DNA of 27,714 nucleotides, taken from positions 1 to 27,714 of the forward strand of contig DPQS01000054.1 in NCBI GenBank assembly GCA_003537755.1, written 5' to 3'. Shown in pieces: positions 21,816-27,714 of the stretch; position 1 is the first letter of the stretch; each line of letters begins with the position of its first letter. A program made the translations under genes and the position numbers. The stretch is from Clostridiales bacterium (GTDB lineage: Bacteria; Bacillota; Clostridia; Christensenellales; CAG-314). Below the pieces are notes generated by a model that was not told the origin of the DNA, made no database searches, and worked only from the letters and a program-made list of their open reading frames with translations.

Positions 21816-24455
21816 TTACGGATTAAGGACTTCGTCGGCAGTGGTCTTTTGCACAACACCGGTGCCGTCGCTTACAACAAATTCCACCGTGACAAGGGTT
21901 CCGTCGTAGTAGTACAGCAACTTGTCCGTAACCTTGGTTTCGCTGTAACTTGTCGTTGTGCCGTCGCGCTTGAACACAATCACGACGCCTTGGGTTGCAT
22001 CCTGCAGGTTGCTGATAGCCGCAACAATGTCCGCGTAGGACTGATACTTGCCGTCGGACGAAACCACTACAGTGGTACTGTTGACAAAGTCAACCGAGTC
22101 GATGTTGTACTTCAATGTGGGTTTTTCCGTTGTGTCATCACTAGCATTGGCACCGATATCAAGGTACATCAGGTAGGCGTTGTTAGTCGTTGAACCTGTT
22201 GAACATCCTATAACATAATCTCCGTCCAAAACAGGAATTTCAAAATAATAGGCAGCAGCATGCTTGAGCACATTATTTTGAGTCAAAGAGTCAAAATCAA
22301 ACAATAACTTTTTTCCACTCTTATTAGACCCGGTGACGTTGTATACAATATTACCATTATCTTCATAGATATTGTTTATTCGCACCAAAGAAGAAATAAC
22401 ACCATTGTTACGTTCTACTTTATACAAGTCAAACATTGTTTCTCGAGGATCTTGGTCATTATTATAACGATAGAAAGTTCCAAGTATTGCAGTTATGTAT
22501 CCGGGTTTTCTCAACGTAAAGTTCAAGCCACCCTTCACGAATTGATATTCTGCATTTACGTGATGACACTCAGAATATTCGTTAGGCACATTTCCCGTTG
22601 TATAATATGTCTTATCTATAAGCACACCGTTTCTTGGCACTATGCTATTACTCTCATTTGCTTTAGCAACCAAATTTTCCCCAATAGTTGATGAGTACGG
22701 TAAACTTTGCATAAAGTGAAACCCGTGAACCACTTTGGCATTTTTCATAGAACTGTCAAAATTATTTCTGACAACTTTATATTCCTTAAAATTCAAAGGT
22801 GAAGCGTCAAATCTGACAGAACCGTCAATATAATCACTAAGCTCAGTAGTAGTACTTGTTTTCACATCATCCAGAATACGATATGTTTTTCCGTCTGTGC
22901 CTATGGTCAACATTTCAAAAGAGCCTTTATCATACACGACACTTTCTCGAGTGGAGGGAAATCCTAATGATTTATAAATGCCACCATTAGACCCACTGGC
23001 TATTGGCTGTATACGAGAACGTATATCCCCATTTTTACCAGCTTCTCCTTTTCCAACAATATAGCCTGTATTAGTTAATTTCATTATTTCCGAACTCATC
23101 GTTGCATATTCAGAATTAATATGATACGTAACCGAACCACTCCCTTTGATGTTGACAGTATGCTCTTCTCCATCGGCAACTTCAAAGGAATCAATTCCCA
23201 TTTTTTCTTTATTCACATTGAGAGGAAGAAACGTACCATCATTCAAATATACATTTTGGTTACTGCTCAGATCTTGTGGATTCCAATAAAATTCATTTGT
23301 AGAACTACCATGTTTTATTCCAATACCAAAATCATTATCGCTTGCAGTAAGAAGCCAGCTTGACGAAAATGCACCGACCTTGGCTGTAATGTAGTCAATT
23401 CTTCTATTCAGCGTACGCATATCCACGCTGCCGCCAAAGTCGTTACCGTCGCCGCTACTTCCGCTCGGCTTTTCCGTCCAGCCGACAAGGGTAGTATCGT
23501 AGTCGCCGACTATCGAAAACTTACTTACCGTATTGCCGTATGCGACCTGGTTTCCGTTGGCGTCAATTGTTTTGGCAAGGGTTGTACCTTTGCTGCCGCC
23601 GGCAAGGTTGATGGTGCTGCGATACACGCCGAAATTTTTCAGCGAGCCTGCAACGTAGCCTGCCGCCAATCCTACAAGGGTGTTGTCGGTGTAACTTTTT
23701 ACCACAAGGTTGTCAACGTACATGCTGCCTACATACATCGAGCCGTAAAAGAATTGGTTTGCCTTTTGGGGGTCGGGGGAAGGGTTTAGGGCAGGTTCGG
23801 CACGACTGTCACCAAATTCAACGTTGTTGTCGTTGCCGGTGTAAGCACTTGACTTTGTTACCCATTCGTTGAAGTCGCCCACCACGCCGAACATTGCAAC
23901 AAACTCTATCTGCGACGGAGTTGCGTCCGCAGCGTCGGCGCAGGTTGTAAGCATGCCGCTGTTGTCAAACTTCGCATTGGTGGGGTACACGCCGTAGTCA
24001 TCCCTTTTGTTGGACACGTTAAGTTTGCTGACGGTCTTGTTGTTGCCGTCAAATTGTCCGATGAAGGGGTGTTCCGACGTGCCGATTGGCGGAAGAGCCT
24101 TAAGGTAGGACGCAACTTCCGACATGTCGATGTTTGACGTCAACTTGAAATACGTCTGGGCGCGGCCGTTGTTAAGTCCGCTGCGCAAGTTGAAGTAGCC
24201 AAGGTACTGCAGCCACGCAAGGTTGTACAGGTTGGTCGGGTTGTCAATTTCGTAAGGAGTGCCCTGACTGCCGTTGCCGCCGTTGAAGTACGCCGCCATT
24301 GACGAGCCGCCGAAATTGGTAGGGAAGTCCAGCGCGCCGACGGAATTATCGAACCAGGCAAAAGTTGCAACGCAGCACAAAACGACGGCAATCGTAAGGC
24401 AGATTATGCCTACAGTTGTCGTGGCAATGCGTTTGTTGTCCGTCGGGTTGTTCAT
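21816..24455 (-). CDS. Large exported surface protein with SipW-like N terminus
   Basis: The 879-residue protein starts with a membrane segment (about 11-32) followed by TFAWFDNS, the TxAxF(D)-type motif of SipW-dependent (TasA/camelysin-like) signal peptides. Residues about 60-150 (GTPYEIDNPTNLYNLAWLQ..., PIGTSEHPFIGQFDGN) resemble GLUG-like beta-helix repeats of surface proteins. The C-terminal 110 residues form another module with YQSYADIVAAISNLQD. There is no sortase motif or anchor before the stop. Codons about 352-752 are markedly more AT-rich than the ends (24 of 60 G+C at 22621-22680 against 31 of 60 at 24121-24180), suggesting a replaced central region. GGAGG precedes the start. It is second in the riboswitch-controlled operon; function unknown, adhesion or matrix role inferred. 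Confidence 0.85.
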   Translation of the reverse strand: MNNPTDNKRIATTTVGIICLTIAVVLCCVATFAWFDNSVGALDFPTNFGGSSMAAYFNGGNGSQGTPYEIDNPTNLYNLAWLQYLGYFNLRSGLNNGRAQTYFKLTSNIDMSEVASYLKALPPIGTSEHPFIGQFDGNNKTVSKLNVSNKRDDYGVYPTNAKFDNSGMLTTCADAADATPSQIEFVAMFGVVGDFNEWVTKSSAYTGNDNNVEFGDSRAEPALNPSPDPQKANQFFYGSMYVGSMYVDNLVVKSYTDNTLVGLAAGYVAGSLKNFGVYRSTINLAGGSKGTTLAKTIDANGNQVAYGNTVSKFSIVGDYDTTLVGWTEKPSGSSGDGNDFGGSVDMRTLNRRIDYITAKVGAFSSSWLLTASDNDFGIGIKHGSSTNEFYWNPQDLSSNQNVYLNDGTFLPLNVNKEKMGIDSFEVADGEEHTVNIKGSGSVTYHINSEYATMSSEIMKLTNTGYIVGKGEAGKNGDIRSRIQPIASGSNGGIYKSLGFPSTRESVVYDKGSFEMLTIGTDGKTYRILDDVKTSTTTELSDYIDGSVRFDASPLNFKEYKVVRNNFDSSMKNAKVVHGFHFMQSLPYSSTIGENLVAKANESNSIVPRNGVLIDKTYYTTGNVPNEYSECHHVNAEYQFVKGGLNFTLRKPGYITAILGTFYRYNNDQDPRETMFDLYKVERNNGVISSLVRINNIYEDNGNIVYNVTGSNKSGKKLLFDFDSLTQNNVLKHAAAYYFEIPVLDGDYVIGCSTGSTTNNAYLMYLDIGANASDDTTEKPTLKYNIDSVDFVNSTTVVVSSDGKYQSYADIVAAISNLQDATQGVVIVFKRDGTTTSYSETKVTDKLLYYYDGTLVTVEFVVSDGTGVVQKTTADEVLNP

Positions 24456-24533
24456 GTGTTTGTCCTCCGTGCAGAGTTGAAATGACTCAAAAATTTACAA
24501 TACGTATAGATTTTTTGCCTACAAAACACGCGT

Positions 24534-25358
24534 TCAGGCGTTTGTCGGTTCGATGCTCAGCGTAAAGTCGTAGGCAAACGGAATTGCGTCGACGTTGGTA
24601 ATGTTTTTGTTGCCGAGGTTTGCCGTAAACACTCTTGTCATAAGTCCCTTGTCGTAGGTGACCAGCAAAAACATCGATTTGCAGTTTGTCGTCGTGCCGT
24701 CGCTTGCCGTGTAGGTGTCGTCACTAAGATACGCCGTGCCGACGTTGACAGACGAACTTACGCTTGTCGTTGTGGTAGTCGTGCCGTCGCCGTTTGTCGT
24801 TTCCGTGTCTACAATAAAGTTTTTCAGATTATTTTCGATCGTAGCAAGTCCGTTTACGGTGTAGCCGTTGCTGCTGCTTGTAAAATCCGCCGATTGAAGC
24901 GCGTAAAAACCAACCACGCTTGAAAGAGCGTTAGTGTAACCTGCCGAGGTGACGTTGTCCGCATTTAGTACCGGCAGCAGATTGTGATTGCCGTCACCCA
25001 AAAAATAATCGGTGCTTGTCCGCGCGACAAACTTCAGCGAGTCTGCTTCAAACGTGTTTTCGACGTACACCTTGACCAGTATGCGGTAGTCGTTGGTCAG
25101 CAGGTCGTACTTGCCAAGGGTGACGGAATTCTGATCCGCCGCCCACAAAAAGCCGCTTTCCACATTCTTGTTTTCCACAAAGAATTCAACCCCAAGCAAG
25201 CCGCCTGACTTTTGCACGGTCACGCTCATGCCTGTGCCGTTTACATTCTCGTTGCGAGCAAACCACGCCAGACTGCAGGTGACAATGCAAAAAAGGCTGA
25301 TAAAGCACATCGTCAGCGAGTAAAAAATTTTCAGTTTTTGTTTGACTTGTGGTTTCAT
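24534..25358 (-). CDS. SipW-dependent-type exported protein
   Basis: The 274-residue protein has an N-terminal hydrophobic helix at 11-30 followed by SLAWFARNENVNGTG, the pattern of SipW-type signal peptides seen in TasA/camelysin-like fibre or matrix proteins. The rest is a Thr/Ser/Asn-rich beta-strand-like domain with few cysteines, including a run of threonines near residue 190 encoded by repetitive ACA/ACC codons. It is the first gene after the riboswitch and terminator, with a modest AAGG ribosome binding site, and lies 78 bases upstream of the large surface protein gene, which shares the AWF N-terminal motif. No SipW peptidase gene is in the window. It may be a minor or accessory subunit of the same surface structure. 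Confidence 0.82.
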   Translation of the reverse strand: MKPQVKQKLKIFYSLTMCFISLFCIVTCSLAWFARNENVNGTGMSVTVQKSGGLLGVEFFVENKNVESGFLWAADQNSVTLGKYDLLTNDYRILVKVYVENTFEADSLKFVARTSTDYFLGDGNHNLLPVLNADNVTSAGYTNALSSVVGFYALQSADFTSSSNGYTVNGLATIENNLKNFIVDTETTNGDGTTTTTTSVSSSVNVGTAYLSDDTYTASDGTTTNCKSMFLLVTYDKGLMTRVFTANLGNKNITNVDAIPFAYDFTLSIEPTNA

Positions 25359-25395
25359 AAATGCCTTTTGTCAGTTGTTTGTTGTCCCTTTGCCG

Positions 25396-25432
25396 AAAAA
25401 AAAGCGCCAAACTACATAAAACGTAATTTGGC
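25396..25432 (-). terminator. Riboswitch expression-platform terminator
   Basis: On the minus strand arms 25432-25423 and 25415-25406 pair over 10 bases (one G-U wobble) with a 7-base loop, followed by GC and eight T (25403-25396). It lies 38 bases before the start of the surface-protein operon. Its 5' arm contains the 3' strand of riboswitch helix P1 (25430-25425), so terminator and ligand-bound aptamer exclude each other. Confidence 0.9.
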
Positions 25433-25502
25433 AACCGGCTGACTCAGTAAGTCCCTATGGCTTTGCGTAATAGCCTTGCGGCTATCTTGCTATTTTCAAA
25501 TT
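25425..25502 (-). promoter_or_regulatory. GEMM-I (cyclic di-GMP-I class) riboswitch aptamer
   Basis: Read on the minus strand the hallmarks of the GEMM-I class appear in order. P1 5' strand AATTTG (25502-25497) is followed by TAGCAAG, a 6-bp stem ATAGCC/GGCTAT closed by a GNRA tetraloop GCAA, and the invariant ACGCAAAGCC. A short second stem (GACT/AGTC) comes next, then CAGCCGGTTGCC, and the P1 3' strand CAAATT (25430-25425). Because the P1 3' strand is also part of the downstream terminator stem, ligand binding should prevent termination, an ON switch for the surface-protein operon. The base before GCAA appears to be A where many c-di-GMP binders have G; this position is linked to c-di-GMP versus cGAMP preference, so ligand identity is less certain than class. 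Confidence 0.88.
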
Positions 25503-25556
25503 TTGCTGTGACAGCCACGCGCGCACATCACGCACACATGTAGCCGTATATAAATT

Positions 25557-25584
25557 ATTATATTTATCCGCAAAAATATGTCAA
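25557..25584 (-). promoter_or_regulatory. Consensus promoter of the riboswitch-surface operon
   Basis: On the minus strand TTGACA (25584-25579), a 16-base spacer and TATAAT (25562-25557) match the vegetative consensus exactly. Transcription should start near 25550, about 48 bases before the aptamer, giving a leader of about 190 bases. So strong a promoter implies that control is mainly at the riboswitch. Confidence 0.88.
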
Positions 25585-25604
25585 GTTTTTTACGGGCGTT
25601 TGAA

Positions 25605-25638
25605 CAAAAAATTGCCGAAAAAGAATATTTCGGCAATT
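25605..25638 (-). terminator. Intrinsic terminator downstream of the CvpA-like gene
   Basis: Arms 25610-25620 and 25628-25638 form an 11-bp perfect stem; on the minus strand a T-run follows (to 25605). It ends the CvpA-like transcript about 200 bases past the stop, just before the consensus promoter of the surface operon. The interval 25639-25837 holds nothing else I can support. Confidence 0.85.
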
Positions 25639-25837
25639 AAAATTACACAACGTGCACCGTTTCGGGTTACGTTCGATTAAATTTTTTGAACAGTGTGCGG
25701 CTAAATTCCGTATTTTCATCGGGTGCGCCGCCGTGTGCAAAACATTGTCGACAGCGCGCTTTGCCACGCACGCAACACTCCGCAAAAGCAAAAACCCGAA
25801 GGCTCTGCAACACTACGCTTAGCCGACCACGCGCAAA

Positions 25838-26443
25838 CTACGCCGCCGCAGACACAAGCCACGACAGGACAGCCGAAGCCGCTTCACCTGTGCCGCTGCC
25901 TGTATCTGGCATCATTTCGTTAAGTTTGTCAAGAAGCGACCGCACAATCCACTCGCCCAGCTTGTTGCCGTCGGCAGGGAAGATGTTTGTAACAATCCAA
26001 CTGGGATTTTCACCCTCGATCAGCGGCTTCATGATGTTTTTGAGCCAGGGCATAAAGGTGTCGGACGTTTTGAGCACCAGCGCAAACAGCACGGCGCAAC
26101 AAACGTACACTATCGCAATACCAAGGACGCCGCCCATAATGCGGTTGATGCCGCCCAGGGCTTTGCTTTTTTCAAGAATTTTGAGAATAATACCGCTGAT
26201 GAGCGCCCACACGACAAACAGCACGATGTAGGAAGCCAACAACGCGACCAGCGAGCGAACGGAATCGTCGGGGATGAGCGACGACAGCCATTCCTGCGCG
26301 TAGGGCGTAAGCAGACTGCCGCACTTAAACACAAGCAAAATGCCGCCCAGCGCAAACAACTGGCGGAAAAGACCCTTGATGATACCTATTACAAACGCCA
26401 CCACGGCGACGCCGACAATAATCCAGTCCAATACAGTAAACAT
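25838..26443 (-). CDS. CvpA family membrane protein
   Basis: The 201-residue protein has an N-terminal FTVLDWIIVGVAVVAFVIGIIKGLFRQ-like segment (a helix followed by a conserved G-x-x-K/R-G-x), a further three to four hydrophobic spans, and a soluble C-terminal tail. This matches the CvpA family (colicin V production protein), whose members affect envelope integrity. A longer upstream frame exists, but the start at 26443 matches the family N terminus and has a purine-rich GGGGGA six bases ahead. A perfect promoter lies 200 bases upstream. The tail ends TGEAASAVLSWLVSAAA, an amphipathic stretch. Confidence in the family is good; the function here is unknown. Confidence 0.85.
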   Translation of the reverse strand: MFTVLDWIIVGVAVVAFVIGIIKGLFRQLFALGGILLVFKCGSLLTPYAQEWLSSLIPDDSVRSLVALLASYIVLFVVWALISGIILKILEKSKALGGINRIMGGVLGIAIVYVCCAVLFALVLKTSDTFMPWLKNIMKPLIEGENPSWIVTNIFPADGNKLGEWIVRSLLDKLNEMMPDTGSGTGEAASAVLSWLVSAAA

Positions 26444-26644
26444 TTCCGTCCCCCTTACAAAGACGTTGGCACGACAACGTGCCTCGATTAACGGCAATGA
26501 CAGCTTTTGCAAGTTTGTGCGCAAGCCATATGCCGTGTGCCGAGTGCCGCAATTTTCTCTTCGGGCGACAACGCTCCGTCGCAGACATCGACAATTATTG
26601 ACAAATGCACCGAGCGTTAAACCCGGTGACAAATTTGAACTATT

Positions 26645-26673
26645 ATTATACAGCAAAAATACGACACTGTCAA
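26645..26673 (-). promoter_or_regulatory. Consensus promoter of the CvpA-like gene
   Basis: On the minus strand TTGACA (26673-26668), a 17-base spacer and TATAAT (26650-26645) are an exact vegetative consensus. The predicted leader is about 195 bases and has no recognised regulatory fold. The rest of 26444-26881 contains a lone TATAAT at 26756-26761 on the plus strand, which may serve the small zinc-finger gene although no -35 element is clear. Confidence 0.85.
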
Positions 26674-26881
26674 CAGTATAGCCTTTTTTGTGGCAGGCGA
26701 TATGATTTGAGCCGCTTTTTTTTGACTGCAAAAGGGCGCAAAAACACAAGCACGGTATAATGACGGGCACGAAAGGGGACAATTTCGGCGAAGGACAGGT
26801 GCCGATTTTTGCAAAAACGGCTAGTCTAAAAAAAAGCGACAGGCGCACCGAAAAACGGCACGCCGTCAAAGGAGAACGACA

Positions 26882-27025
26882 ATGATATGTAGCGGATGTA
26901 ACAAAGAAATAGACCCCAACAACTACTGCGTGTGCACCAGGTGCCACAAAATGTGCTGTCCCGGTTGCGCCGACAGAAAATGCTTTGTGTGCGACTGCGG
27001 CGGCGACATTGCCTACTTGTCGTAG
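26882..27025 (+). CDS. 47-residue cysteine-rich zinc-finger-like protein
   Basis: This small gene begins MICSGCNKEIDPNNYC and contains eleven cysteines (3, 6, 16, 18, 21, 25, 26, 29, 34, 37, 39) and His22 in 47 residues, arranged largely as CxxC pairs. This is the pattern of a compact protein with two zinc-binding knuckles (treble-clef, RING- or LIM-like). AAAGGAG lies seven bases before the ATG, strong support for translation. It runs convergent with murC, its stop lying 27 bases from the murC stop. A possible -10 is at 26756-26761. The function is unknown; zinc binding is inferred from the cysteine pattern. Confidence 0.75.
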   Translation: MICSGCNKEIDPNNYCVCTRCHKMCCPGCADRKCFVCDCGGDIAYLS

Positions 27026-27052
27026 ACGAAACAACGCGCGACCGAAGGGCGA

Positions 27053-27714
27053 CTACTTGCAGAACATCTCCGCCATATCGCAAACGTTGCCCGCGCCGAG
27101 AAGCAACAGTATGTCGCGACGGGAAGTAACAAGTTTCGTTGCCGTGACGGCGGCTTCGGCAAAATCGGCAGCATAGTAAGCGTCGATACCCAGCGACCTT
27201 GCAATACGGCACAGCGCAACGGAATCCACGCCGTCGACCGGGCTTTCCCTCGCGGCAAAGACAGGCAAGTACACCACAGACACACCACTGAAACACTCGG
27301 CAAACTGTACCATAAACGCCTTTGTACGGCTGAAAGTGTGCGGTTGAAACACGCAAACTGTATGTTTTGCCATGCTTTTCGCCGTCGCCACCGCCGCAGC
27401 TATTTCCGTAGGGTGATGGGCGTAATCCGTCACGACGCGGCATATGCCGTCGCGTTCCGTCCAACGACGCTCCACCCCGCAAAAGGTGCACAACGCCGCC
27501 GCGACCTGCAGCATGGGCAAGTCCAGCGCAAGGGCGACAGCCGCCACGGCAAGGGCGTTGTCCACGTTGTGAGCCCCGGGTATGCGCAGTTTTACACGGG
27601 CGACCTTTTTGCCGCGCACGACAAGGTCAAACGACGGTTTGCCGCAACGTAAAGTCACGTTTTCGGCAGACACATCGCCTCCGCTGCCGAACAAAACGGC
27701 TTGACCCACGGCAA
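27053..27714 (-). CDS. murC: UDP-N-acetylmuramate-L-alanine ligase MurC, C-terminal part
   Basis: MurC adds L-alanine to UDP-MurNAc using ATP, the first peptide step of peptidoglycan synthesis, in the cytoplasm. The window holds about 220 C-terminal codons; the start and the ATP-binding N-terminal half lie beyond the right edge. Visible signatures are PGAHNVDNALA, the DYAHHPTEI motif, FQPHTFSRTKA and the final LLLGAGN, which together are diagnostic of MurC among Mur ligases. The stop at 27053 gives a normal C terminus. Confidence 0.94.
   Translation of the reverse strand, partial: AVGQAVLFGSGGDVSAENVTLRCGKPSFDLVVRGKKVARVKLRIPGAHNVDNALAVAAVALALDLPMLQVAAALCTFCGVERRWTERDGICRVVTDYAHHPTEIAAAVATAKSMAKHTVCVFQPHTFSRTKAFMVQFAECFSGVSVVYLPVFAARESPVDGVDSVALCRIARSLGIDAYYAADFAEAAVTATKLVTSRRDILLLLGAGNVCDMAEMFCK

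Noticed and set aside
25639..25837. Possible small genes in the segment between the CvpA-like gene and its terminator
   Set aside because: Short frames exist but lack ribosome binding sites or recognisable composition.
26444..27034. N-terminal extension of the CvpA-like protein by nearly 200 residues
   Set aside because: It would run through a consensus promoter and antisense to the small zinc-finger gene; the start at 26443 matches the family N terminus.

Overview
The window looks like chromosomal DNA from an uncultured, low-to-mid GC Bacillota (Firmicutes), probably a gut Clostridia-type lineage; this is inferred from gene content. WalJ, UppP, a CvpA-like protein, SipW-type signal peptides, strong AGGAGG-like ribosome binding sites and vegetative promoters close to consensus all fit. 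There are no rRNA, tRNA or CRISPR features. Most of the window is housekeeping DNA with moderate GC (33 G+C of 60 in a hand count of 13741-13800). A block from about 15.36 to 21.4 kb is clearly more AT-rich (21 of 60 at 16501-16560).

Layout. 0.1-3.95 kb (minus): a tightly coupled operon of a GPH-type sugar symporter, the MBL-fold enzyme WalJ, a CPBP intramembrane protease and the rRNA methyltransferase RlmH. 4.0-4.36 kb: an array of direct and inverted repeats. 4.36-6.6 kb: divergent ychF and uppP. 6.77-7.78 kb: a PIN-like nuclease-fold protein with a long low-complexity linker, followed by dispersed-repeat debris and a terminator. 8.2-11.7 kb (minus): a histidine phosphatase, a CDF cation exporter and an MFS transporter. 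11.9-14.9 kb (plus): a phosphopantetheinyl transferase, a lipoprotein M1 metallopeptidase and the RNA ligase-like ThpR.

15.16-21.0 kb (minus) is the first accessory block. It holds a 3' fragment of a glycine-tailed, carbohydrate-binding-like protein butted in frame onto the stop of a histidine kinase, then its response regulator, an exported duplicated cysteine-rich protein, thioredoxin, a TlpA/ResA-like thioredoxin, CcdA and a Crp/Fnr regulator. Read together this is a candidate extracytoplasmic thiol-redox module: thioredoxin to CcdA to the TlpA-like protein, perhaps to the cysteine-rich protein, with two regulators.

21.4-25.6 kb (minus) is the second accessory block. Two exported surface proteins with SipW-like N termini lie downstream of a consensus promoter, a GEMM-I (cyclic di-GMP-I class) riboswitch and an intrinsic terminator that shares its 5' arm with the riboswitch P1 helix. 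This predicts an ON switch that ties surface-protein expression to a cyclic dinucleotide. Downstream lies a detached membrane-anchor fragment of a surface protein.

25.8-27.7 kb returns to core genes: a CvpA-like membrane protein with a consensus promoter, a 47-residue zinc-finger-like protein and the C-terminal half of murC running off the right edge.
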